Origin: Claveliimonas intestinigallinarum
Lineage (GTDB): Bacteria; Bacillota; Clostridia; Lachnospirales; Lachnospiraceae
Assembly (NCBI GenBank): GCA_019115145.1
Contig: DXED01000019.1
Span: 124,001 to 188,000 of the forward strand
Reading direction: 5' to 3'
Length of the DNA stretch: 64,000 nt
The stretch's first letter is position 1. Every line of letters begins with the position of its first letter. Both the position numbers and the translations under genes were made by a program. Positions 25,518 to 33,169 of the stretch are shown piece by piece. The notes beneath the pieces are model-generated. The model was given only the letters and a program-made list of their open reading frames with translations, made no database searches and was not told the origin of the DNA.

Positions 25518-25552
25518 TAAAAAAGTGGCCCATCCCGTCAGGGATCAGCCAC
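25518..25552 (-). terminator. Terminator at the 3' end of marR
   Basis: GTGGCTGATCCC and GGGATGGGCCAC form an interrupted stem on the minus strand, followed by TTTTTTATT. The stem overlaps the last codons of the marR gene. Confidence 0.72.
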
Positions 25553-25969
25553 ATTGTACAGCACCTTGTCCAGCATTTTCCGCAATGCCTGCACTTCCTT
25601 TTTTGTCATGCCGATGGTCAGCCTCTTGTCCACCTTTTTCCGGTCAGCCTCCATCCGCCTGCGGATGTCGTAGGCCTTCTCAGTCAGATAAATATTTTTG
25701 CACCGCTTATCCTTTGTGCTGGGAACGATCAGAATGTACCCCTTCTCGTCCAGCCGCTTCAAAAGCCCTGTCACCGTGGGGTTTTTGAGGCTGAGGGCCC
25801 GCTCCACATCCTTCTGGTTGATCTCTTCCTTCCGGCTGTGGAACAGATAATCCAGCACCGCGCACTGGGACGCCGTGATGCCCAGCGTGCGCAGGCTGTT
25901 GTTGACCTCTTTCTCGTATACGTTGTTGATCTGTTTGAACAGAAAACCAAGGGGGAGTTTTTCCTGCAT
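25538..25969 (-). CDS. MarR family transcriptional regulator
   Basis: A 143-residue winged-helix regulator. The recognition helix region is ALSLKNPTVTGLLKRLDEKG (near 59-78) and the wing carries PSTKDKRCKNIYLTEKA, the usual DxR wing motif. Effector and targets are unknown. It follows folT by 15 bases and shares the THF-riboswitch transcript, so it may respond to folate status or control a linked transporter (inference). Confidence 0.88.
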   Translation of the reverse strand: MQEKLPLGFLFKQINNVYEKEVNNSLRTLGITASQCAVLDYLFHSRKEEINQKDVERALSLKNPTVTGLLKRLDEKGYILIVPSTKDKRCKNIYLTEKAYDIRRRMEADRKKVDKRLTIGMTKKEVQALRKMLDKVLYNVADP

Positions 25970-25984
25970 GTGATCACCCTTTCT

Positions 25985-26548
25985 CTATTTGGCCGCTCCC
26001 TGCAGACTGTGGAACACTCTGGCCCGCCCCAGCACTCTGGCAATCGTATAGTAGAGCAGAATGTCTATGGGCAGGAGAATGGCCTCCTTCAGCATCCTGG
26101 CCGGCAGGAGCGCTCCAAAGGCATTGCCGTAGAGCACAGTGAGCCAGTAGGTGTTGAGGAGCAGATTGACAAATACCGTCACCAATGCGTTAGCCACAAT
26201 GACTCTCTTCAGGCTGAGTGGGCGCTTGTAGAGCACTGCTCCGTAGATCACGCCGCCCAGGAGAGCGCTCACTGTAAACCCGGGGAAAAACGCTCCCACC
26301 GGCTTTACCAGATATTTCACGATATCAGCCAGGGCCGCCAGAAGCCCCCCTGCCGCCGGTCCGAACAGCATGCCGGTCAGCTCATTTGGGATAAAGGCAA
26401 AGCCGATCTTCAGGAAATCCCCCACCTGCACAGTGGCGTAAAAGCCGAGGACCACTGCCAGGGCCAGCATCATGGCCATAACCGAGAGCTTCCTCACATC
26501 CTGCAGCTCCCCAAGAGAGTCCGCAAACAGCTGTCTCATTTTTTTCAT
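25985..26548 (-). CDS. folT: Folate ECF transporter S component (FolT)
   Basis: A 187-residue membrane protein with about six hydrophobic segments and the ECF S-component features LSVMAMMLALAVVLG (residues 20-34) and FIPNELTGMLFGPAAGGL. S components bind the vitamin and dock on a shared EcfAAT module, which is not in the window. Assignment to folate rests on the THF riboswitch upstream. The ATG at 26548 follows AAAGGAGG; longer frames run into the riboswitch. Confidence 0.86.
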   Translation of the reverse strand: MKKMRQLFADSLGELQDVRKLSVMAMMLALAVVLGFYATVQVGDFLKIGFAFIPNELTGMLFGPAAGGLLAALADIVKYLVKPVGAFFPGFTVSALLGGVIYGAVLYKRPLSLKRVIVANALVTVFVNLLLNTYWLTVLYGNAFGALLPARMLKEAILLPIDILLYYTIARVLGRARVFHSLQGAAK

Positions 26549-26615
26549 AAAAAAATACCTCCTTTCGAAGTAGTCCTTAAAGCTACCCATAAGCAGGTAT
26601 TTCTGTCTATGTGTA

Positions 26616-26714
26616 GCAGCGGGATGCGGAACATGCACCGCAAGCACTCTTGCTTTTCGTCCGGCTGGCAACTCCCCGTCCATCCGGCACTTAACGCACA
26701 TCTTCCTACTCTGC
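26616..26714 (-). promoter_or_regulatory. THF riboswitch of folT
   Basis: The minus strand reads GCAGAGTAGG, GTGCGTTAAGTG, GGACGGGGAGTTGCC, ACGAAAAGC, GCTTGCGGTGCAT and CCGCATCCCGCTGC in that order, the full set of THF-riboswitch conserved blocks (GAGUAG ... GCGUUAAGUG ... CGGUG ... GCAUCC). The first and last blocks pair as P1. Binding of tetrahydrofolate should lower folT expression, probably at translation since no strong terminator follows. Confidence 0.9.
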
Positions 26715-26741
26715 TTCGTCTATTTGATTGTTTACTGGGTC

Positions 26742-26770
26742 ATTGTAGCACACTTTCCACGCCAGGGCAA
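26742..26770 (-). promoter_or_regulatory. Candidate promoter of the folT riboswitch transcript
   Basis: TACAAT (26742-26747) with TTGCCC 17 bases upstream, placed about 28 bases before the riboswitch. Confidence 0.4.
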
Positions 26771-26850
26771 TGCCGCGGGGAAAGATTGTCTTAATAAGTT
26801 GAGCGCAGAGGCCTGTCTCGAAAGCCTGTCCTGCAATCCTGCCCCGAAAT

Positions 26851-28137
26851 CTAGTAGCTTCGGATCACGCTGCTGATCTCCTGCACAGGCTCCAGCTCTT
26901 TCAGGTCCTCCAGGGCCTCGCTCATGTGGTACTCCTTCACGTCCTCGGTAACGATGACCAGCTCCGCGCTTCCCTTTGTGATCACCTTCTGCACCACCTT
27001 GGAGATGCTCACCTTGTGCCTGCCAAGCTCGCCGGCAATGGCCGCCAGCACACCGGGGCGGTTGATCACCTGCATGCGGATGAAAAACTTGTTTTTCACA
27101 TCCCGGAACTGCTTCACCGGCACAGAGCGGTAGCAGCCGCAGCCAATCCTTCCCGTGCAGCCGTACTCCATATTCCGCATCACGTCGATGACATCCCCCA
27201 CCACTGCGCTGGCCGTGGGGAACTCCCCTGCTCCCCGCCCGTAGAACATGACGTCGTCCACCGCGTCGCCGTGGACAAAAACCGCGTTGAAGGAGCCTCT
27301 GACCGTGGCCAGGGGATGGTCCGCCGGGAGCAGCATGGGGCACACATAGGCCTCGATCTGCTCCTGCCTCTCCCTGGCAATGCCCAGGAGCTTGATCACA
27401 CAGTCAAATTCCTTGGCGTATTTTATATCGCTGGAGGATATTTTTGTAATCCCCTCTGTGTACACATCGTCAAAGACCACCGGAGAGTGGAAGGCTGTGG
27501 ATGCCAGGATTGCCACCTTCCGCCCCGCGTCCAGCCCTTCGATGTCCGCCGTGGGATCCGCCTCCGCGTAGCCCAGCTCCTTGGCCTTCTCAAGTGCCGC
27601 GTCAAAGTCCATGTTCTCCTCAAACATCTTGGTCAGGATATAGTTCGTCGTGCCGTTGACGATGCCCACCACATCGGAGAGCTCGTTGCCGGCCAGGCAC
27701 TGCTTTAAGGGCCTGATGATGGGGATACCCCCGGCCACAGCCGCCTCAAACAGAAGATCCACTTTGTTTTCCCTGGCTGCGCTCAGCAGCTCGCTTCCAT
27801 GCACAGCGATCAGATCCTTGTTTGCCGTCACCACATTCTTCCCCGCCCGCAGAGAGCGCAGGATCATGGTTCTTGCTGGCTCTATGCCTCCCATGACCTC
27901 GATCACGATGTCAATGGAAGGGTCGTTCGCAATCCTCTCAAAATCGTCCGTCAGCAGGGACGGGTCCACGCCCTCCCGCTTTTTATTTACATTGTGGACA
28001 AGCACAGCGCTTATCTCGAGAGAGGCTCCCGCCTTGTCCGCCAGTTCCTCTTTTCTTCTGTCAAGGAGCTTGTACACGCCGCCTCCCACTGTTCCACATC
28101 CGAGGAGCGCCGCTCTGATTGTCTTTTGTGTCTTCAT
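26851..28137 (-). CDS. hom: Homoserine dehydrogenase
   Basis: A 428-residue enzyme reducing aspartate semialdehyde to homoserine for Thr, Met and Ile synthesis. NAD(P) loop GCGTVGGGVYKLL is at residues 14-26, the catalytic-domain segment GIVNGTTNYILTKMFEE is near 171, and EADPTADIEGLDAGRK follows. A C-terminal ACT domain (from about 350, INRPGVLAAIAGELGRH) suggests feedback control, probably by threonine. It is monocistronic; the next gene downstream starts a separate riboswitch transcript. Confidence 0.95.
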   Translation of the reverse strand: MKTQKTIRAALLGCGTVGGGVYKLLDRRKEELADKAGASLEISAVLVHNVNKKREGVDPSLLTDDFERIANDPSIDIVIEVMGGIEPARTMILRSLRAGKNVVTANKDLIAVHGSELLSAARENKVDLLFEAAVAGGIPIIRPLKQCLAGNELSDVVGIVNGTTNYILTKMFEENMDFDAALEKAKELGYAEADPTADIEGLDAGRKVAILASTAFHSPVVFDDVYTEGITKISSSDIKYAKEFDCVIKLLGIARERQEQIEAYVCPMLLPADHPLATVRGSFNAVFVHGDAVDDVMFYGRGAGEFPTASAVVGDVIDVMRNMEYGCTGRIGCGCYRSVPVKQFRDVKNKFFIRMQVINRPGVLAAIAGELGRHKVSISKVVQKVITKGSAELVIVTEDVKEYHMSEALEDLKELEPVQEISSVIRSY

Positions 28138-28224
28138 GCCTTTTCTCCCTTCTTCAGTATCATGGGGTAAAGTATAGCATAATTTGCCCCCGTGCTCCAG
28201 AAAAATAATTTTTTAAAAATGTTG

Positions 28225-28253
28225 TTGACATCCGTGCAAATGTATAGTATATT
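28225..28253 (+). promoter_or_regulatory. Promoter of tRNA-Gly copy 1
   Basis: TTGACA, a 17-base spacer and TATATT, 32 bases before the tRNA. Confidence 0.75.
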
Positions 28254-28381
28254 ATTTCTTGTTCTGAGGAAAACAAATCAGAAATGCGACAGTGGCTCAG
28301 TTGGTAGAGTACGACCTTGCCAAGGTCGGGGTCGCGGGTTCGAGCCCCGTCTGTCGCTCTCATTTAAAAAGCGTTGAAGCC
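28243..28381 (+). repeat. Direct repeat copy 1: -10 region, tRNA-Gly, terminator arm
   Basis: Near-identical to 29286-29423. The match starts at TATAGTATATTATTT, includes TTGTTCTGAGGAA, the whole tRNA, and CTCATT then AAAAAGCGTTGAAGC. Differences are a few substitutions and one indel before the tRNA. The copies are about 1.04 kb apart and bracket one protein gene. Confidence 0.85.
28286..28358 (+). tRNA. tRNA-Gly (GCC), copy 1
   Basis: 73 nt. Acceptor arms GCGACAG and CTGTCGC pair fully; D arm GCTCAGTTGGTAGAGT; anticodon loop TTGCCAA with GCC; T arm CGGGTTCGAGCCCCG; discriminator T. CCA is not encoded. Confidence 0.95.
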
Positions 28382-28417
28382 TGATTCTTATAGTGGTTTC
28401 GACGCTTTTTCTTTTTT
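28366..28417 (+). terminator. Terminator of tRNA-Gly copy 1
   Basis: AAAAAGCGT pairs with ACGCTTTTT over a long, partly paired loop and is followed by CTTTTTTT. Confidence 0.65.
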
Positions 28418-28443
28418 TGGTTTTCGCAGACAACCGCTGATTG

Positions 28444-29181
28444 TTACGCGATCCTCACAATCTGTTCATATATAATAATTTCTTTATCATTAATAGCATA
28501 GTTATCGTGGTAGTGCCCCATAAACCACTTTTTAAAGACAGCCTTCTGTCTGATTTCTTCCAGATAATCTGTCAGAACATCTGGTTTATATTCACCAAGA
28601 GAATACAATAATGTGCTGCTGGTAGCACCGCAATGAGTAACGATAAAGTCCACCCTATTATCTGTATTCGCTAAATTTTTGCGCCCTTCTTCCATTTCCT
28701 CTTGGGATGGCAATTCCTCTCTCCACCAGGATACATGATTGACCCTGAACATCTTTTCATAATCATGTTTCCATTTCTTAATTCTGGGATCATCCTTTTC
28801 CAAAATGCCATCTTGAATATCATGGCTGCCTGCGCCGCCGAAGGTCCAGAATGCCCTTCCTTCGATATGAAAGATCTGGCCGCGCATAAGGTGGATCACG
28901 GAAGGACGGATAAAATGCACTTTCCCTCCGCGCCACTTCGCGACCGACATGGAATACAATCTGTCAAAATTTTCATGATTGCCATCTACGAACAGTGTCG
29001 TAAACGATCTGTCTTCCAGCCAGTCCAGATTGTATTTTTCCTTCTTTGTGTCATTCCAAATTCCAAAATCCCCACAAATAATCACATAGTCCTGTTTCGT
29101 CATACTCTTTTGCTCTGGAAAAGCATTTGTATTTAGTCTGCTCATCCAGTCACCGTGAGTATCTCCCGTAATATAGATCAT
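28444..29181 (-). CDS. Calcineurin-like metallophosphoesterase
   Basis: A 245-residue phosphoesterase with every metal motif: ITGDTHGD (residues 4-11), GDFG (near 37), GNHE (near 67), VTHCG (near 185) and GHYHDN (near 221). Relatives hydrolyse phosphoesters such as nucleotides, dinucleoside polyphosphates or phosphoproteins; the substrate is not known here. The ATG at 29181 follows AGAGGAG by five bases. The gene is visibly richer in A+T than its neighbours, lies opposite in direction to the two tRNA-Gly genes that flank it, and looks acquired (inference). Confidence 0.88.
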   Translation of the reverse strand: MIYITGDTHGDWMSRLNTNAFPEQKSMTKQDYVIICGDFGIWNDTKKEKYNLDWLEDRSFTTLFVDGNHENFDRLYSMSVAKWRGGKVHFIRPSVIHLMRGQIFHIEGRAFWTFGGAGSHDIQDGILEKDDPRIKKWKHDYEKMFRVNHVSWWREELPSQEEMEEGRKNLANTDNRVDFIVTHCGATSSTLLYSLGEYKPDVLTDYLEEIRQKAVFKKWFMGHYHDNYAINDKEIIIYEQIVRIA

Positions 29182-29267
29182 AAGCACTCCTCTTTGCGCA
29201 TGTTTGCGCAGAAAAAAACAGCATGCAGCTGAAGTTGATTTTTGGTTGTCTAATTTCAAAAAAAGTA

Positions 29268-29296
29268 TTGACATTTCTCCTTTCATATAGTATATT
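29268..29296 (+). promoter_or_regulatory. Promoter of tRNA-Gly copy 2
   Basis: TTGACA, a 17-base spacer and TATATT. The spacer's first half differs from copy 1, so repeat identity begins inside the promoter. Confidence 0.75.
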
Positions 29297-29423
29297 ATTT
29301 TTTGTTCTGAGGAACACAAAAACGCATGCGACAGTGGCTCAGTTGGTAGAGTACGACCTTGCCAAGGTCGGGGTCGCGGGTTCGAGCCCCGTCTGTCGCT
29401 CTCATTCAAAAAGCGTTGAAGCT
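29286..29423 (+). repeat. Direct repeat copy 2: -10 region, tRNA-Gly, terminator arm
   Basis: Second copy of the repeat at 28243-28381. After AAAAAGCGTTGAAGC the two copies diverge. Confidence 0.85.
29328..29400 (+). tRNA. tRNA-Gly (GCC), copy 2
   Basis: 73 nt, identical in sequence to copy 1, including the GCC anticodon and the absent CCA. Confidence 0.95.
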
Positions 29424-29455
29424 TGTATTTGGACTTGCTTCAGCGCTTTTCTTTT
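29408..29455 (+). terminator. Terminator of tRNA-Gly copy 2
   Basis: AAAAGCGTTGAAGC pairs with GCTTCAGCGCTTTT (one G-U pair) and is followed by CTTTT. Confidence 0.7.
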
Positions 29456-29457
29456 AA

Positions 29458-29488
29458 TGCCGTGCGGGTTCAAGTCCCATCCTCCGCT
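29458..29488 (+). pseudogene. 3' fragment of a class II-like tRNA (Leu-like)
   Basis: TGCCGTGCGGGTTCAAGT followed by CCCAT and CCTCCGCT reads as the end of a variable arm, a T loop TTCAAGT, a damaged T stem, a 3' acceptor strand CCTCCGC and discriminator T. GCCGTGCGGGTTCAA is usual for tRNA-Leu. No 5' half with GCGGAGG exists upstream, so it is a remnant, perhaps of an integration event. Confidence 0.55.
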
Positions 29489-29563
29489 TTCATAAAAAGG
29501 AGCCATTGCTCTCCAGATAGATAATTATATATCTGTCTTGCAACAGCCCCATATGGTTCGTTC

Positions 29564-29830
29564 TTATGCGCTCTCGCTCTCCAGCTTTTCCACGCGCCGC
29601 CTCAGGTCATCCGTAATCTTAAGTATCAGCGTTGTATTTTCCTGCTCCAGTCTGGAAATCCTGTAGTACCGGCTCATCTCGTCCACACCGGCCTGCACCT
29701 TCTCCACCTTTTTGTCCAGCTCATCATACACTCGGCTGATTTCATCGTACAGGCTGTTTTCCTCCTTCTTTGCTGTGTTTCTGATGTTACATATCAGATA
29801 CTCCCGGAAAACATCCTCCTCATCTCTCAC
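29564..29830 (-). CDS. Coiled-coil protein of uncertain start, possible remnant
   Basis: 88 residues if started at the GTG at 29828-29830. The frame is open for about 18 more codons upstream (to about 29885) without ATG and without a ribosome-binding site. Residues 25-85 have the heptad-like charge pattern of a coiled coil (DEISRVYDELDKKVEKV ... RLEQENTTLILKITDDLRRRVEKLE). No family is recognised. It may be the 3' end of a longer gene lost upstream, next to the tRNA repeats. Confidence 0.35.
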   Translation of the reverse strand: MRDEEDVFREYLICNIRNTAKKEENSLYDEISRVYDELDKKVEKVQAGVDEMSRYYRISRLEQENTTLILKITDDLRRRVEKLESESA

Positions 29831-29961
29831 TGTAAACGGATTATAACATATAAACGCTTCTATATCCAGATACTTTTCTGAGAAATATGCCTCTCACACT
29901 CTTCTGATCAATTGTCCTCACAGGCCGGAGACAAGCTGCGAACGGGGAGCTTTACGTATAC

Positions 29962-29996
29962 AAAAGAGACATCCCCCGTCAGGAGATGTCCCTTTT
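29962..29996 (-). terminator. Terminator of the aspS operon
   Basis: AAAAGGGACATCTCC and GGGGGATGTCTCTTTT form a strong stem on the minus strand 32 bases after the aspS stop. Confidence 0.8.
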
Positions 29997-30027
29997 ATCC
30001 TATAGCTCTTATCAATCAGCTGTCACT

Positions 30028-31824
30028 CTACTGGTTCTCTTCCTCGTCCACAATGGCCAGCCCAAGCTCGTCCAGCTGCTTCTGGTCAACCGGCGTGGGA
30101 GCCTCTGTCATGAGGTCTGAGGCGTCCTTCACCTTGGGGAAGGCAATCACGTCGCGGATGCTGTCCTGCTTTGCCATGAGCATGACAAGGCGGTCCAGGC
30201 CGTAGGCCAGGCCTGCGTGGGGCGGAACACCGTACTTGAAGGCGGTCAGAAGGAAGCCGAACTGCTCCTGGGCTCTCTCCGGTGTAAAGCCCAGCACCTC
30301 GAACATCTTGCTCTGGATCTCCGGATTAAAGATACGGACGCTTCCGCCGCCGATCTCATTTCCGTTCAGCACGATGTCGTAGGCCTTGGCCCGCACTCTG
30401 CCCGGGTCGCTGTCGATGTACTGGAGATCCTCCTCCATGGGCATGGTGAAGGGATGGTGCATGGCTGTGTAGCGGTTCTCCTCCTCACTCCACTCAAGGA
30501 GAGGGAACTCTGTGATCCAGATGAATTTGTACTCGCTCTTGTCCAGCAGATCCATCTGACGGGCCAGCTCCAGCCGCAGATTGCCCAGCACATCCCAGAC
30601 AACCTTGTTTTTGTCAGCCGCAAAGAGAAGCAGATCACCGTTCTCCCCCTCCATGGCATCGATGAGGGCCTTCATCTCCTCCTCTGTCATGAATTTGGCA
30701 AAGGAGGATTTCACAGTCCCATCCTCCTGGATGGCAATGTAGGCAAGTCCCTTTGCGCCGAAATCCTTTGCAAAGGAGACCAGCTTGTCGATTTTCTTTC
30801 TCGGCATGCCGCCCTGTCCCTTGGCGTTGATGCCGCGGACCGTGCCGCCGTTCTCGATCGCGCCCTTGAACACGGCAAACTCGCTGTCCTTCACTGCCTC
30901 TGTCACGTCGCGAAGCTCCATGCCGAAGCGGATATCCGGCTTATCAGAGCCGTAGCGGTCCATGGCCTCCTGCCAGGTCATCCTTGGGATGGGAAGAGAT
31001 ACCTCCACGCCCAGAATCTCCCGGAACAGCTTTTCCAGGAGACGCTCATTTACATCAATGACATCATCCACGTCCACAAAGGAGAGCTCCATGTCGATCT
31101 GGGTGAACTCCGGCTGGCGGTCCGCCCGCAGATCCTCGTCCCGGAAGCACTTTGCCAGCTGGAAATAGCGGTCGCACCCGGAGCACATGAGGAGCTGCTT
31201 GAAGAGCTGAGGAGACTGGGGCAGCGCATAGAAATGGCCGTGGTGAATACGGCTGGGCACAAGGTAATCCCTGGCTCCCTCGGGCGTGCTGCCCACCAGC
31301 ACCGGCGTCTCGATCTCCAGAAAGCCTTCGTCCGCAAGGAACTGACGGGTCAGCGTGGCCACCCGGCTCCTCATGAGAAGGTTGCGCTGCATATCCGGCC
31401 GGCGCAGATCCAGATAGCGATATTTCAGGCGCACCTCCTCCTTGGTCTTTGAATTCTCCTCCACCTGGAAGGGGGGCGTCTCTGCCTCAGACAGCACCCT
31501 CAGCTCCTGAGGGATGATCTCGATCCCACCGGTGGAAATATTGGTGTTGACAGCTCCGGAGCGTCTCTCCACCTTTCCCACGATGGCTACCACGTACTCT
31601 GCCCGGAGCTTTGCCGCCTTCTCGAGAAGAGCGCTGTCTGTCTTGCCCTCCTCAAACACTGCCTGTATGATCCCGGAGCGGTCTCTCACGTCCACAAAGT
31701 CGAGACCTCCTTTGTTCCGGTTTTTCTGCACCCAGCCCATGATGGTGACTGTCTCGCCGATATTGGCGGCAGACAGCTCGCCGCAGCGGTGGGTCCTCTT
31801 TAAGCCCTGCATTGACTCTGCCAT
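30028..31824 (-). CDS. aspS: Aspartyl-tRNA synthetase
   Basis: A 598-residue class II synthetase of bacterial type. An N-terminal OB domain (TVTIMGWVQKNRNKGGLDFVDVRDR, from about 27) binds the anticodon. Motif 2 includes CFRDEDLRADRQPEFTQIDMELSF. The bacterial GAD insert lies at about 290-420, and motif 3 is AGLAYGLDRLVMLM near 553. Last gene of the hemZ-hisS-aspS group, 79 bases after hisS. Confidence 0.97.
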   Translation of the reverse strand: MAESMQGLKRTHRCGELSAANIGETVTIMGWVQKNRNKGGLDFVDVRDRSGIIQAVFEEGKTDSALLEKAAKLRAEYVVAIVGKVERRSGAVNTNISTGGIEIIPQELRVLSEAETPPFQVEENSKTKEEVRLKYRYLDLRRPDMQRNLLMRSRVATLTRQFLADEGFLEIETPVLVGSTPEGARDYLVPSRIHHGHFYALPQSPQLFKQLLMCSGCDRYFQLAKCFRDEDLRADRQPEFTQIDMELSFVDVDDVIDVNERLLEKLFREILGVEVSLPIPRMTWQEAMDRYGSDKPDIRFGMELRDVTEAVKDSEFAVFKGAIENGGTVRGINAKGQGGMPRKKIDKLVSFAKDFGAKGLAYIAIQEDGTVKSSFAKFMTEEEMKALIDAMEGENGDLLLFAADKNKVVWDVLGNLRLELARQMDLLDKSEYKFIWITEFPLLEWSEEENRYTAMHHPFTMPMEEDLQYIDSDPGRVRAKAYDIVLNGNEIGGGSVRIFNPEIQSKMFEVLGFTPERAQEQFGFLLTAFKYGVPPHAGLAYGLDRLVMLMAKQDSIRDVIAFPKVKDASDLMTEAPTPVDQKQLDELGLAIVDEEENQ

Positions 31825-31903
31825 TTTCTCTCTTCTCCTTTTTATTTATTTCTGCATATTCTCTGTCCGTACACTCCGCGCCCGCAAAGTTTCCATGTAT
31901 CCT

Positions 31904-33169
31904 CTACAGTCTGTCCACGGAGTCCGCGTAGCAGTCCACGATGGTCCCGTAGCCCTCCTGCGTGAGCTGCTCCTTCTGGAACTTCTTGGTCTTCTTCATG
32001 TTGGCCACAAGCACCTGCTTTCCAGCCTTCCGATCCTCCCTCGCCAGGGAGAGCACTTTGAGAACGCCCTCTTTTGGCATGTTCTTCTCCATCAGATAGG
32101 CCTTCTTCTCCCCCTTTGAGGGAACCTGGTAGCCGTTCTCAAGGAGCAGCATGACGATGCGCTCAAAGCCGATGGAAAATCCGCAGGCAGGGGTGTCCTG
32201 ACCGGTAAATTTTCCGATCATCTTGTCATAGCGGCCGCCGCCCGCCACGGAGCCCCCGAAGTCGTCCATGACCACCTCAAAAATAGTGCCCGTGTAGTAG
32301 GACTGCCCCCGCACCATGGTAGGGGTGAAGCGGATCTTAAACTCCGCCTCCTTTGCGGTCTCCACACTGGACATGATCATCTCCATGCTCTCTGCGGTCT
32401 CGTCGCTCAAATAGTCTCCCAACTTCTCCTTCAGGAAGCGGATGCCGCTGACATCCTGGGGTGTCTGGTCAAAGAGTCCCAGGTAGGTATCCACATTTTC
32501 CTTTGTGTAGCCCAGCTCCATCAGCTCCCGGCCCACGGCCTCGGGACCGATCTTGTCCATCTTGTCCAGGATGATGAAAACCTCGTCGTAATCCTCCTCG
32601 GCAAATCCGCTGTAGGCTGCCATGGCCTTCAAGATATTCCGGTCGTTGATGCAGACGGTAAAATTCTCAAATCCCATTTTCCCCAGCATGGCCGTGGTGG
32701 CAAGGATCAGCTCGATCTCCGCCAGATTGCCGGCCTCCCCGAGGATGTCGATGTCACACTGCACGAACTGGCGGAAACGGCCCTTCTGGGGACGGTCAGC
32801 CCGCCATACATTTCCGATCTGCAGCGCCTTGAAGGGGGAGGGAAGCTCGCTTACGTGGTTGGAATAGTATCTGGCGAGGGGGACTGTCAGGTCATAGCGC
32901 AGACCGCCGTCCACCACGTCGCTCTCCTCCTGGGCCTCCTTTATCTTCAGCTTCTCTCCTCTTTTCAGGATCTTGAAGATCAGCTTCTCATTGTCTCCGC
33001 CCTGCTTGCTGCACAGATTTTCAATGTGCTCCACACAGGGGGTCTCCATGGACATAAATCCATAGGTCTTGTAAGTGTCTTTGATCATCTGGATCACGTA
33101 ATCCCTGATCTCCATCTCACGGGGAAGAATGTCCTTCATGCCCGTGACCGGCTTTTTCTTCAGCGCCAT
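31904..33169 (-). CDS. hisS: Histidyl-tRNA synthetase
   Basis: A 421-residue class II synthetase. Motif 1 and the TPCVEHIENL stretch lie near 45, motif 2 holds NVWRADRPQKGRFRQFVQCDID (near 120), and the histidine-binding motifs are GGRYDKMIGKF and CGFSIGFERIVML. A C-terminal anticodon domain runs from about 345. Start chosen at 33169, since AGGAGA touches the ATG two codons upstream with no spacer. It overlaps the hemZ stop by ten bases. Confidence 0.96.
   Translation of the reverse strand: MALKKKPVTGMKDILPREMEIRDYVIQMIKDTYKTYGFMSMETPCVEHIENLCSKQGGDNEKLIFKILKRGEKLKIKEAQEESDVVDGGLRYDLTVPLARYYSNHVSELPSPFKALQIGNVWRADRPQKGRFRQFVQCDIDILGEAGNLAEIELILATTAMLGKMGFENFTVCINDRNILKAMAAYSGFAEEDYDEVFIILDKMDKIGPEAVGRELMELGYTKENVDTYLGLFDQTPQDVSGIRFLKEKLGDYLSDETAESMEMIMSSVETAKEAEFKIRFTPTMVRGQSYYTGTIFEVVMDDFGGSVAGGGRYDKMIGKFTGQDTPACGFSIGFERIVMLLLENGYQVPSKGEKKAYLMEKNMPKEGVLKVLSLAREDRKAGKQVLVANMKKTKKFQKEQLTQEGYGTIVDCYADSVDRL

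Noticed and set aside
26732..27343. A minus-strand open frame inside homoserine dehydrogenase
   Set aside because: Out-of-frame shadow of hom, Gly/Arg-rich, no ribosome-binding site.
28286..29400. An integrase-type mobile element between the tRNA-Gly copies
   Set aside because: No integrase, transposase or terminal repeat other than the tRNA units is present. Only a duplication or capture can be claimed.
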